Source: an uncultured Ruminococcus sp.
GTDB taxonomy: Bacteria; Bacillota; Clostridia; Oscillospirales; Acutalibacteraceae
Assembly: GCA_910585865.1 (NCBI GenBank)
Contig: CAJUGO010000001.1
Coordinates: forward strand, 124,001 to 188,000
DNA length: 64,000 bases
Reading direction: 5' to 3'
The translations under genes and the position numbers were made by a program. The notes below the pieces were generated by a model. It saw nothing but the letters and a program-made list of their open reading frames with translations, searched no databases and was not told the origin of the DNA. This document shows, one piece after another, positions 26,349-35,082 of this stretch. Position 1 is the stretch's first letter. Every line of letters starts with the position of its first letter.

Positions 26349-26947
26349 TCCTCCGCAAACACATTATGTGTATAATTAGTATATTTTTCTGTTATTAAAA
26401 TATCAACCGGTTTGTCAAAAACACCTCTTGGCAGTTTCTGTTCAATACACCTTGTATAACAAAGTCCAACAGAAGTTCCGCTAAATTTTTGTAAAAACCT
26501 GTCATAATATCCTTTTCCGAATCCTATCCGGTAACCATGCATATCATAGCACAAGCCCGGAACAAGACATAATCCCGATACAGAATCATCGACAGCTGTA
26601 CATACAGCCGAATCAGGCTCCGGTATTGAAAACGTACCCTTTTTAAGCTGGTTAACAGAGGTTACAAAATAAAAATCCATTTCGCCCAATTTGTTTCTGC
26701 ATTTCGGCAAGGCCAGTTTTTTTCCGTCAGCAAGTGCATTGCTGATAATATCCGATGTATCAACCTCAATTTCGGAAGAGACAAAGGCAAACAGAATTTC
26801 ACATTGTTTGTATTCTTTACTTGAAAGAAAAGTTTCCGATATCTTTTTGTCAAGTTTATTTTTTACGTCAGCAGGACACAATGTTCTCAGTTTTTTATGT
26901 TTAGCCCTCAGCTGCATCTTTTGTTCCCTGATATTTTTCAGAAACAT
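26345..26947 (-). CDS. 5-formyltetrahydrofolate cyclo-ligase
   Basis: A 200-residue enzyme that converts 5-formyl-THF to 5,10-methenyl-THF with ATP. The FAFVSSEIEVDT strand, LALPKCRN, and the ATP/folate signature GYRIGFGKGYYDRFL near residue 140 are all present. It fits the folate theme of the same operon, where ThyX consumes methylene-THF. It overlaps DJ-1 upstream by 10 bases and mltG downstream by 4. Confidence 0.93.
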   Translation of the reverse strand: MFLKNIREQKMQLRAKHKKLRTLCPADVKNKLDKKISETFLSSKEYKQCEILFAFVSSEIEVDTSDIISNALADGKKLALPKCRNKLGEMDFYFVTSVNQLKKGTFSIPEPDSAVCTAVDDSVSGLCLVPGLCYDMHGYRIGFGKGYYDRFLQKFSGTSVGLCYTRCIEQKLPRGVFDKPVDILITEKYTNYTHNVFAEE

Positions 26948-27477
26948 TGCATTTCTCCGAGAATTTTATCTGCATCATCTCTCGAAAGTGCAAGCGACAC
27001 AATTGCATGACCAAACTCAATTGCACAGCCTGCACCCTTTCCCGTTACTATGTTGCCGTCCGTAACCGTATGCTCATCTGTTAAGACAGCACCGTCAAGT
27101 TCATTTTCAAAGCCCGGGAAACAAGTGGCTTTTTTTCCTTTTAATATTCCTAAATGTCCCAAAACAGACGGAGCAGCACAAATTGCCGCAACAATCTTAT
27201 TGTTATCAAAACAATAACGCACGCAATCTGTAACGCAAGCTGCTTTTTCAAGATTGCGTGTTCCGGGCATGCCTCCCGGCAAAACTGCGCCTTCTATGAT
27301 TTCATAGCTTATTTCCTCGGGTAAAATATCCGCCTTAACAGTTACACCGTGAGAGCTTGTTATGTTTTCGCCGGTTACCCCGACTGTCTTTACATTCAGT
27401 TTTGCCCTGCGCATTACATCAAGTGCTGCAAGAGCCTCGGTTTCTTCAAAACCTTCTGCAAGAAAAAGATAAAACAT
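26938..27477 (-). CDS. DJ-1/PfpI family protein
   Basis: A 179-residue single-domain member of the DJ-1/ThiJ group. The nucleophile-elbow cysteine is in VAAICAAPSVLG, the conserved Glu is near the start (FEETEALAALDVMRRA), and GGMPGTRNL follows. Members act as deglycases, chaperones or glyoxalases; some are annotated for thiazole synthesis. The specific role is unknown. It is encoded between a GNAT gene (14-base gap) and the cyclo-ligase (10-base overlap). Confidence 0.88.
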   Translation of the reverse strand: MFYLFLAEGFEETEALAALDVMRRAKLNVKTVGVTGENITSSHGVTVKADILPEEISYEIIEGAVLPGGMPGTRNLEKAACVTDCVRYCFDNNKIVAAICAAPSVLGHLGILKGKKATCFPGFENELDGAVLTDEHTVTDGNIVTGKGAGCAIEFGHAIVSLALSRDDADKILGEMQCF

Positions 27478-27491
27478 TTTCCATTTTCCTT

Positions 27492-28313
27492 TCAGTTAAG
27501 TGTTAATCCAATATATACATCATTACCGTCAAAATCCTTATCGCCGCAAAGCGGTTTGATCATTCCGTAAGTCATTCGGATAAAATCCTTTGTCTGCTCA
27601 TTTCCTGCCTTATCCGTAAAAACAAAATGATCTGCTCCGGTACTGTCGATCATAAGCCGCGCAAGCGATGAAAAATCCGAGTAACATGAGTAAAAAACCT
27701 CAGCTGTATCACCATTTTCCTCAAAAAATGCAAAACCTGAGTTGTTTCTTACACATTTTGTCCCGTAAAGTTTATAATAATCAGCAGCAAATTCTATAAA
27801 ACTGCCGCTTAGGAACATAAAATCTCTTTTGAAACATCTGCTCTGCATCGTTTCATAATCAAGTATATTATCAAGTTTACAATAACTTGCCTTTTGTTTG
27901 AGTTCTTTTCTGCTGAAAATATACTTTACACAACTGCACTTTGGCTTATATCCGAGCTTTTCATAAAAAGAATATAATCCTTGGTTTGCAGGAAGCAGCA
28001 AAGAATATTTATCGCCGTCTTTAACCGATTCGTTTAAAGCATATTTTATAAGCTCCGCCATTATTCCGCGTCTTCTGTACGCCGGCAAAGTTGATGCTCC
28101 GCAAAGGTAATGTGCCCTTTCATTGTTTAAACCGGTACGAATAAGATACAAAGCTGAAACAGCTTTGCCGTTATCTTCCGCGCAATATGCTTCATAATTA
28201 GCTGCATTATCAAAAAATAATTCTACAGCTTCGTTTGTATCATCAAAACAAGTCAGCCATACTTCCTTTAAAACACAAAAATCGCTGCTGTTTGCTTTTC
28301 TATAAATTATCAT
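27492..28313 (-). CDS. GNAT-family N-acetyltransferase (two-domain)
   Basis: A 273-residue protein with an N-terminal GNAT domain. The acetyl-CoA loop STLPAYRRRGIMAEL is near residue 75 and LLPANQGLYSFYEKLGYK follows. The remaining 130 residues look like the second, degenerate domain of Eis-like or sterol-carrier-like GNAT proteins. The substrate is unknown. It starts inside the end of the DUF2156 gene (4-base overlap). Confidence 0.82.
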   Translation of the reverse strand: MIIYRKANSSDFCVLKEVWLTCFDDTNEAVELFFDNAANYEAYCAEDNGKAVSALYLIRTGLNNERAHYLCGASTLPAYRRRGIMAELIKYALNESVKDGDKYSLLLPANQGLYSFYEKLGYKPKCSCVKYIFSRKELKQKASYCKLDNILDYETMQSRCFKRDFMFLSGSFIEFAADYYKLYGTKCVRNNSGFAFFEENGDTAEVFYSCYSDFSSLARLMIDSTGADHFVFTDKAGNEQTKDFIRMTYGMIKPLCGDKDFDGNDVYIGLTLN

Positions 28314-29194
28314 TTAAGCACCGCATTAAATCTGTCAAGTATTATACAGGGTTTATAGGATAACTTTGATCTTTGAAGTCCTTCAAGTCCCATATCCTCT
28401 TCCCTGTTAATATATTTATAGCTTGTGAGAGTCTTTGCAAAACAATTGTTGATTACAGCATATGATCCGTCAAATTCTCTCAAGGCCTTTTCAAAATTAA
28501 CATCATATACAAATGATGATATTTCACTTCCGAGCGTCATTGCAACTGGCTTTTCTTCAACATAAAGAACAGCGCCCTGCATATTGTATTCTTCTCTTAA
28601 ATCCAAAGCCTCTTTTATTACTGCAACCTCATCATGCATATCGGGATTTATATTGTTTTCTCTGCACCACTGTATTACCACATTCATTGCGTCAGCAGCA
28701 TTTAAACTGTCAATCGTCTCAAAGTGTGACTCGGGATATGTCCTGTAAAATCTTGAAATATGATTTCGTTTTGCGTGAAATTTTTTCCCTGCAAGTGTTG
28801 CCAAATCCTCTGTTAAATAAATATAATCCTGATTTTCGGGAGAACGGATATAATCAAATTTACAAGGATATAAGGCTTCGAGCACAGCCCGCTGCTCATT
28901 TGTCAGCATAACTATTTTTGCCTTGCATCCTCTCTCCTTTGCATCATCAATAATTGCCTCAATCGCACCCTTTATATTTTTCCCAGCCGGCAAACAATAA
29001 CCCCAGATATCTCCTCCGCCGGTGCAATAAACCTTAATAAGAGTGTCGTCAACCACAGTAAATTTAATATTATATTCGTTTCGCCACAGATAAGCGTTAA
29101 TTACATTTACATCACAGCCGTAAGCATTGCTGTAATCATAATACTGCTTAATCATATTTATTTCAGATTTTTCTATCTTCTTGAAATTCAGCAT
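28310..29194 (-). CDS. DUF2156 (phosphatidylglycerol lysyltransferase C-terminal-like) protein
   Basis: A 294-residue cytoplasmic protein like the catalytic domain of MprF aminoacyl transferases but without membrane segments. The matching parts are GKKFHAKRNHISRFYRTYP and, near the C-terminus, AVINNCFAKTL...NREEDMGLEGLQRSKLSYKP. The fold is a double GNAT that can use aminoacyl-tRNA. The soluble stand-alone form has no proved function. It overlaps tmk by 7 bases and the GNAT gene by 4. Confidence 0.82.
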   Translation of the reverse strand: MLNFKKIEKSEINMIKQYYDYSNAYGCDVNVINAYLWRNEYNIKFTVVDDTLIKVYCTGGGDIWGYCLPAGKNIKGAIEAIIDDAKERGCKAKIVMLTNEQRAVLEALYPCKFDYIRSPENQDYIYLTEDLATLAGKKFHAKRNHISRFYRTYPESHFETIDSLNAADAMNVVIQWCRENNINPDMHDEVAVIKEALDLREEYNMQGAVLYVEEKPVAMTLGSEISSFVYDVNFEKALREFDGSYAVINNCFAKTLTSYKYINREEDMGLEGLQRSKLSYKPCIILDRFNAVLK

Positions 29195-29856
29195 AAAATA
29201 CTTGAAATCGCCTCTTCAATCTCTTTTGAAATTTGTTCTATTGTTTTAATTTCTCCGTTTTCACAGCAATTAATCACTGTCCATCCGCACTTTTTTGCTG
29301 TATATAGCGCGCCTTTTCTGCATTTTAATAAATAACTAAGATTTTTTTCATGTAAATCTTTTTTGGAAATATCACCATTGTACCGTTTCTCCATTAACCT
29401 CTGAGATATATTGGGATCTACATCAAGATAAATTACTGTATCAGGCTTGGGAATTCCCATCTTTGTGTACTCAAAATCATTCTGCCATTCAATAAAGCTT
29501 TCCCACTGTTCTTCATCTGTTTTTGACATTTGGTAAATCAGATTTGATGTTGCATACCTGTCGCTCAAAATCACTGTATCCTGTTCATAATCCTTTTTCC
29601 AATATTTCAAAAAACTTGCTATTCTGTCTACTGCATAAAAAGCTGATGCAGCATAGGCATTTACATCCTCCGGCTTATCACCAAATTCTCCTGCAAGATA
29701 CATCTTTATAAGTGCGGAACTTGGACTTTCATAATCAGGAAACTCTAATCTCCGTACACTTTTTCCATTTTTAAGCAGCTTTTTTTCAAGAAGCTTCGTC
29801 TGCGTCGCCTTGCCGCTTCCGTCAAGACCCTCAATTACAATAATTTTACTGCACAT
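29188..29856 (-). CDS. tmk: thymidylate kinase
   Basis: A 222-residue dTMP kinase. The P-loop is EGLDGSGKAT (residues 8-17), the DR motif is SDRYATSNLI, and the lid region follows. The Lys-Ala-Thr after the P-loop glycine and the longer insertion FPDYESPSSALI are typical of the clostridial form. It sits 30 bases after thyX and makes dTDP from the thyX product. Confidence 0.92.
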   Translation of the reverse strand: MCSKIIVIEGLDGSGKATQTKLLEKKLLKNGKSVRRLEFPDYESPSSALIKMYLAGEFGDKPEDVNAYAASAFYAVDRIASFLKYWKKDYEQDTVILSDRYATSNLIYQMSKTDEEQWESFIEWQNDFEYTKMGIPKPDTVIYLDVDPNISQRLMEKRYNGDISKKDLHEKNLSYLLKCRKGALYTAKKCGWTVINCCENGEIKTIEQISKEIEEAISSILC

Positions 29857-29886
29857 AAATTACACCTGCTGAATTTAAATTTGTAT

Positions 29887-30684
29887 CTATCTGTATTTTT
29901 TTTGCATTTCCTTTTGTTTACCGCAGCACATATTTCCCTCCGGGCATGGTCCGAACAGGCAAGACGGCCCGCAGTTCTTAAACAGATTAGGAGCAACCTC
30001 AAGGCACTTCAGAAGCATTTGTTCTGCAACCTCTCTGATTTCCCATTGAGCACGGTTGCAGCAGCGGTGTGCAAAAAAATTCTGTAAGCTTCGCGCATTA
30101 AATGTACATACAATTTTTGTAGTTGATGCATTAGGAAGAATAAAACGTGCATCCTCATTTGCCTTTTTAACAAACATAGAATACTGTTTTTTATTTTCAG
30201 CTTTGAAACTGTTCATAATCTCCTGATCAGTTCCTCTGTACTTTCCGCCGGTATTCTCGTTTATATACCCTGCAACAAGTGCATTTCTTATTTCTTCATA
30301 AGCATTAGCCTGTAAATCAAGCACTTTGTTATATGCAGCAAGCGCCTTTTCATTATTCATAATCTCAGGAGGTGTAACAAAATCAAACTTTGTCCCGTCT
30401 ACATATCTCTGTGACTGCTGACTATATGATGCAATCCTGTGGCGTACAAGCTGATGTGAACATGCTCTTGAAATCCCCTCAATACCGAAGGTAAATGAAG
30501 CATGTTCGGTAGGACTTGCATGGCCAAGATCAGACAGCATATTTAAAAACGACGCCGTTTTTTCTTCATCAAGACCATCACGAATATCTTCTATACCCGA
30601 CGGAGAGTAGCAAAGCTTTGCAGCCATAGCAACTGTCTGTTCGGGATTTGGTGTATGAGTTAGCAGAGTTACCTTGATTGCCAT
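29887..30684 (-). CDS. thyX: FAD-dependent thymidylate synthase
   Basis: A 265-residue ThyX that methylates dUMP using methylene-THF and FAD. The defining RHRxxSxxxxSxR motif is RHRIASYSQQSQR at residues 81-93. It is the first gene of a tightly packed eight-gene unit. The C-terminus has extra cysteines (CGPSCLFGPCPEGNMCC), seen in some clostridial forms. A promoter lies at 30812-30840 and an ATGAGGATG context precedes the start. Confidence 0.95.
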   Translation of the reverse strand: MAIKVTLLTHTPNPEQTVAMAAKLCYSPSGIEDIRDGLDEEKTASFLNMLSDLGHASPTEHASFTFGIEGISRACSHQLVRHRIASYSQQSQRYVDGTKFDFVTPPEIMNNEKALAAYNKVLDLQANAYEEIRNALVAGYINENTGGKYRGTDQEIMNSFKAENKKQYSMFVKKANEDARFILPNASTTKIVCTFNARSLQNFFAHRCCNRAQWEIREVAEQMLLKCLEVAPNLFKNCGPSCLFGPCPEGNMCCGKQKEMQKKYR

Positions 30685-30811
30685 TGCACATCCTCATTTC
30701 TTACAGTTAATCTGCAAATAAAATCATATAATCAGTAAGTATCTGATTTTAATTTAATTTTAGTGTTATAATAAAATGCAAAATTCTGCATAATACACTA
30801 TAATTGAATTT

Positions 30812-30840
30812 ATTATACCATTTTTCAAACATATTTTCAA
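30812..30840 (-). promoter_or_regulatory. sigma-A promoter of the thyX unit
   Basis: Minus strand TTGAAA, 17-base spacer, TATAAT, about 130 bases ahead of thyX. Confidence 0.7.
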
Positions 30841-31072
30841 CATTTTATTTATGCCGGGGATTAAAAGTATTAATATATGAAAAATAAATAATTATTCTAT
30901 AAAACTAACTATTACAAAGAATTAGTTTAACCCGACTGTTTTAAAATAAAAATATATTATTGATTACTCGGTTATCCGGACTGCAAAAATTTAAAATTAA
31001 CATTACACCGCATGCAGTTTCAGCACACAGATAGCCTGACTATCTCAAACAATTTTCTGGCAACACAAAAAA
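30841..31072. other. intergenic region, no gene seen
   Basis: AT-rich stretch between the thyX promoter and the spoIIE terminator. I find no ORF with a ribosome binding site and no recognisable RNA. Confidence 0.4.
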
Positions 31073-31102
31073 TGCAATACCTCCCCTAAAGGAGATATTG
31101 CA
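31073..31102 (-). terminator. terminator of spoIIE
   Basis: Arms TGCAATATCTCC / GGGAGGTATTGCA with a small loop, then TTTTTTG on the minus strand. Confidence 0.8.
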
Positions 31103-31207
31103 TGATTACAACAATTCTGATTTTATACTAACCGCCAATGACCGTTATTCTAATCAAAGAATAATATCTAAGCATTATATTAACACTAATATTTATAATT
31201 ATAATTT

Positions 31208-33544
31208 CTATTCTTTTTCGTTATCAATAATTTTTATTGCAAGCGCAGTTATATCATCCTCACGGCAGTCATTTCTGCGTTTTATTGCTTCTGATACTAC
31301 TGTTTTAGCAAGATCCTGTGCACTTCCCTTATTCCAAGTTTTTATTAGATTTTCAAGCCATTTTTCATCACCTGAAAGGACTCCGTCAGATACCATAACT
31401 ACCATATCTCCCGTCGAAAGACTGATTGTGTCGGATGCAAATTTAATATTATTTAAAATTCCGGCAGGCAGCGAAGGCATTTCACGTGTCAGTACCCTGC
31501 CGCCTTTTTTTATAAATGTCATAGGCGCACCTGCTTTTTTCATTGTCACCTTTCCTGAATATAAGTCAATGCTTGTAACATCAACTGTAGAAAGAGACTC
31601 ATCCTCACTTTTTACCATAAGCGCAGAATTTACAATCTGGAGCGAGCTGTCCGCCGACAGTCCGGAACGTAAAAGTCTGCTCATAACCGAAGCTGCCATA
31701 TTGCCGTCAACAGCAGCCCTGCCGCCGGTACCCATGCCGTCACACACAAGCGCATAGGTTTTTCCAAAACCGTCATTAAAGTAATTCAGACAGTCACCGC
31801 ATAAAGTTCCGTTATTGGCTATGTGCTGATCTGTGCCGATTTCCACATCATAAACTGGCATTTCGCACATTGCTATTCTGGCCTTTTTACCCTCATAGCT
31901 TATCATGGGCAAATCAAATCTTCTTCCGCAGCACTTTGAAACCTCACGCATAATTGTGCCCTTAGATATTCCCTTACCGGTCTTTTCCGAAACGGTAATT
32001 TCAACACTCATTCTGCCTCCGTTTGATACCAGACAAACACATTCTTCAACTGACACGCCCAATGCTGCAAGTGATGATATAATACGTTCGGCACTTTCAT
32101 TGTCACATTTCATAGTATTCTGAAATTCGCAGGATAAATCATGAAGTATATCACTTATGCCCGAAAACTGCCCTGCCACTACGCTTCTGACGCCGGATAC
32201 TCTGCGCTGAGCTTCAAGACACGACAAATACTCCCGGTAGTTTGAATTCATGCTAGATGCAATTTCACCTTTTTTACAGCAATTCTTTACAAATGCTTTT
32301 TCAACATCCCTTTCACTGATTTTGCCGTTTTCTTCAAGATATTCTTCAAGACGGCAAAAATCATCTCTTGTTACACCGCCCTGATGTTCAAGACAATACA
32401 TTTTAAGTCCGCAGTTTGAACAAACATCTTTCTCTGTGTTTTCACAAACCCAATTAAAATCAGGGGAATAAATTTTTTTCAATTTATCGGAAACCTGAGT
32501 TACATCATTTTTTACATTTGACACCGCTTTTGCTGCAAAATCCAAACGCATAACTATATTTTTCCTCAGCGTTTCACCCAGAGATGTGTTTTTATCATTG
32601 GAAAATACGGGGGAAATAATATTTCCCAGCTCTTTAGGCAATATCATAAAAACAGTGGCAGCTGCGAGACTTTCAACCAAAACAGATGATAGCGGTGTAT
32701 TTCCGCCAAAAGCAAGGCTCATAACACTGTTTGATATGACAAACGCGATGGCGCAGCCAAGCTTGCCCAAAGGAGCAAAAAGACCCGACATAAGACCGCC
32801 AAATGCAAATCCGCCGCAAATAAACCCGTTTTCTCTTGCTGCAATACTGAATACAGAACCCGTAGCTATTCCGCTTATTGCTCCTCCCGTAACCGAACCG
32901 TAACGAGAACACAGCAAAACAATAATCATTGCAATAATTCTGCCCAATGATATATTTTGATAAGCAATACTTCCAAAAGCAAGAATTAAAATGCATCCTG
33001 TCATAACAATACTAGCAGTTTCATGCTGAGAAAATGCACTGATGCTTCTGGTTTCACCCGAAAGTTTAACTGTGACACTGATAAAATAGGCTGCTGCTCC
33101 TGCAAGCACTGCTTCAATCAGACAATCGGTAAATGTAGTAAGTGTACTGGTACTGGCAAAAATCAGTGCAACTCCGGTTGCAAAAATTGGAATAAACGCT
33201 ACAAGAGGAGCAAAAATTCTGCTTTTGCAAATCTTAGACAAATCGCTCATAAGCCAGCGCAATGCACCGATTGCTATAACTACTGCTAAATATCTGAAAC
33301 TGTCTGAAGGATTAAGAAGAATATATCCGAATGCTGTTCCTATAAGTGAGGACAAAAGATATTTTTGCGGAACAGCTGCTGCAAAAGATGCACCAAAAGG
33401 AGCAAGACTGCCAAGTACAGCACCTCTTGAAACAAGCACACCGCAAAGTAAATAAACAAGGTTTACAACCCCATGTCTTACATAATCATTTTGATAAGAC
33501 TGTTGTCTTTTCCGCACTGCATTTTTAACTTCCACAATAATCAT
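31208..33544 (-). CDS. spoIIE: stage II sporulation protein E, serine phosphatase
   Basis: A 778-residue SpoIIE, the membrane phosphatase that activates sigma-F by dephosphorylating the anti-anti-sigma factor SpoIIAA. There are about ten membrane segments in the first 310 residues, a central regulatory region with an ENTEKDVCSNCGLKMYC cysteine cluster, and a C-terminal PP2C domain (DGMGTGGRAAVDG, VMVSDGVLSG). The frame extends to 33571, but the ATG at 33544 follows AAAGGA and is preferred, though that site is only a few bases away. It marks the organism as a spore former. Confidence 0.93.
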   Translation of the reverse strand: MIIVEVKNAVRKRQQSYQNDYVRHGVVNLVYLLCGVLVSRGAVLGSLAPFGASFAAAVPQKYLLSSLIGTAFGYILLNPSDSFRYLAVVIAIGALRWLMSDLSKICKSRIFAPLVAFIPIFATGVALIFASTSTLTTFTDCLIEAVLAGAAAYFISVTVKLSGETRSISAFSQHETASIVMTGCILILAFGSIAYQNISLGRIIAMIIVLLCSRYGSVTGGAISGIATGSVFSIAARENGFICGGFAFGGLMSGLFAPLGKLGCAIAFVISNSVMSLAFGGNTPLSSVLVESLAAATVFMILPKELGNIISPVFSNDKNTSLGETLRKNIVMRLDFAAKAVSNVKNDVTQVSDKLKKIYSPDFNWVCENTEKDVCSNCGLKMYCLEHQGGVTRDDFCRLEEYLEENGKISERDVEKAFVKNCCKKGEIASSMNSNYREYLSCLEAQRRVSGVRSVVAGQFSGISDILHDLSCEFQNTMKCDNESAERIISSLAALGVSVEECVCLVSNGGRMSVEITVSEKTGKGISKGTIMREVSKCCGRRFDLPMISYEGKKARIAMCEMPVYDVEIGTDQHIANNGTLCGDCLNYFNDGFGKTYALVCDGMGTGGRAAVDGNMAASVMSRLLRSGLSADSSLQIVNSALMVKSEDESLSTVDVTSIDLYSGKVTMKKAGAPMTFIKKGGRVLTREMPSLPAGILNNIKFASDTISLSTGDMVVMVSDGVLSGDEKWLENLIKTWNKGSAQDLAKTVVSEAIKRRNDCREDDITALAIKIIDNEKE

Positions 33545-33702
33545 CGTCCTTTTGTATGTTTTCAAATACATTATAAGATTTTTATTTCAATCGTTTTGTC
33601 TTATTGTGAATGAGATTTTTTAAATTCTTTTGTAGAAATAATGAGTTGAAAAAACTAAACAGCTATTTTGCGCAAAACAATGTATACATTGCAAAAAAGG
33701 CG

Positions 33703-33731
33703 TTGTTAAAAAATTATTTTTGCATTATAAT
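33703..33731 (+). promoter_or_regulatory. sigma-A promoter upstream of ruvX
   Basis: Plus strand TTGTTA, 17-base spacer, TATAAT. The leader to ruvX is about 130 bases and holds a possible 28-codon ORF. Confidence 0.7.
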
Positions 33732-33751
33732 ATATTAAACAAGGCTAACAG

Positions 33752-33838
33752 ATGCTCAACAAGTCGATAAAACTGAAAAGTATATATGATATTTACGAGG
33801 ATATTGAGGTTTATTTAAACATTTCCGACAAACCGTAA
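33752..33838 (+). CDS. possible 28-residue ORF in the ruvX leader
   Basis: ATG to TAA with 28 residues (MLNKSIKLKSIYDIYEDIEV...), just after the promoter and 28 bases before ruvX. The ribosome binding site is weak (AAGG). It could be a leader peptide or chance; I recognise no family. Confidence 0.25.
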   Translation: MLNKSIKLKSIYDIYEDIEVYLNISDKP

Positions 33839-33866
33839 CACAATACTTTTTGAAAGGGTTTATACT

Positions 33867-34292
33867 ATGATAATAATGTCAGTTGATTTAGGAAAAGCTC
33901 GAACAGGGATTGCAGTATGCGATAAAACGGAATTTCTTGCATCACCTTATAAAGTAATTTTTGAAAAATCTCCCCAAATATTAATTAAAAAGGTATGTGA
34001 AGCTGTTAAAGAAACAAACGCAGAACTTATTGTTGTAGGATTGCCGAAAAACATGGATGGAACAGAAGGAGAAAGCGCACAGAATGCAAGACATTTTGCA
34101 GAACAAATCAGTTCGCTGACAGGGATCAAAAGTGTTATGCAGGATGAACGGGGAACAACAATTACTGCTCACAACTTTTTAAACAACACAAACACAAGAG
34201 GCAAAAAACGTAAAAATATTGTTGACGGAGTTGCTGCAACCATTATTTTACAGGATTTTTTGGACGCACGAAAATTACACATTCAAAAATGA
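33867..34292 (+). CDS. ruvX: RuvX/YqgF Holliday-junction resolvase-like protein
   Basis: A 141-residue RNase H-fold protein with the first catalytic Asp in MSVDLGKARTGIAV (Asp7), the LIVVGLPKNMDGTEG strand, and the DERGTTITA and KNIVDGVAATIIL ends. YqgF acts in pre-16S rRNA 5' processing in E. coli and as a resolvase-type fold. It stands alone, not beside the usual ireB partner. GAAAGGG precedes the ATG. Confidence 0.93.
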   Translation: MIIMSVDLGKARTGIAVCDKTEFLASPYKVIFEKSPQILIKKVCEAVKETNAELIVVGLPKNMDGTEGESAQNARHFAEQISSLTGIKSVMQDERGTTITAHNFLNNTNTRGKKRKNIVDGVAATIILQDFLDARKLHIQK

Positions 34293-34679
34293 TTGCTCTC
34301 AGCCGTCTGTTGTAATCAGTATGCAACATGAGAATTTTAAAGTTGCCAATACACTGCTATTATTTTTTATAAATAAAACACTAATATAAAAATAACTGTC
34401 TAACAAAAACACAATTGGGGGATTTTTTGCATATACTACCTGCACACCTGCTTTTTATAGGTTTTCCAGAGGTCATGTTGCTTTTGATGTCTCGTAAAAT
34501 ATTTTTATCGGTAACTAAGTAAATTTGGTGAAGTATGTAACAACAAAATTAAAAGATTAAAATGGAAATATTACAGTTACAGTAATTTTAAGCACTTTTG
34601 TATTCGTATTTTACATTTCTTTTCTCACTAACAAAAACAAGCGACAGCTTGACGCTATCGCTTGTAGTAAATCAATTCG
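34293..34679. other. AT-rich stretch with decayed sequence
   Basis: No intact gene. A minus-strand stretch around 34450-34510 reads NMTSGKPIKS, which resembles the N-terminus of MATE transporters, but it is too short to rely on. A hairpin CAAGCGACAGC / GCTATCGCTTG with T-rich minus-strand flank lies near 34638-34664. This may be debris of a lost gene or mobile element. Confidence 0.35.
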
Positions 34680-34755
34680 TTTTTCGGTTTTTCCCCAACT
34701 ATTGACAAAGAGCCTTCATTTTTCGGGTTTTCCCCAACTATTGACATTGAGCCTT
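34680..34755. repeat. tandem direct repeat, two 37-base units
   Basis: Units at 34680-34716 and 34719-34755 match at 34 of 37 bases, counted by hand (core CCCCAACTATTGACA). The pattern resembles the ends of insertion sequences, but no transposase is present. The identity of any parent element is not established. Confidence 0.6.
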
Positions 34756-34789
34756 TTTAAATTACCCGATTGTTGTCTAAACAAAAAAA

Positions 34790-34816
34790 CAGGCATCTGC
34801 ACAATGCAGATGCCTG
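34790..34816 (-). terminator. terminator after tRNA-fMet
   Basis: Stem CAGGCATCTGCA / TGCAGATGCCTG followed by TTTTTTTG on the minus strand. Confidence 0.9.
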
Positions 34817-34820
34817 TATG

Positions 34821-34897
<77 letters not shown>

Positions 34898-34930
34898 ATA
34901 TATATTTATACTGTTTCTCACAGCTTTATT

Positions 34931-34959
34931 ATTATAACACTGCAAACAGTATTTGTCAA
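34931..34959 (-). promoter_or_regulatory. sigma-A promoter of tRNA-fMet
   Basis: Minus strand TTGACA, 17-base spacer, TATAAT: perfect consensus hexamers. Confidence 0.9.
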
Positions 34960-35010
34960 TAGCTATTTTTATTTTGTTTAAATTCTATAATTGCTACAAC
35001 AATTAATAAC

Positions 35011-35040
35011 CCCTATGAGCAAGTATGCTTGCTCATAGGG
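35011..35040 (-). terminator. hairpin after serA
   Basis: Perfect 13-bp stem CCCTATGAGCAAG with a 4-base loop between serA and the tRNA promoter. It lacks a good T-run, so termination may be weak or Rho-assisted. Confidence 0.6.
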
Positions 35041-35082
35041 ATTGAATTAAACTGGCAAATTACAAAAACTATCTGTGTCAAA

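Noticed and set aside
34450..34510. MATE transporter pseudogene
   Set aside because: Only about ten residues resemble the family; too little to call a pseudogene, so it is noted as a possible remnant.
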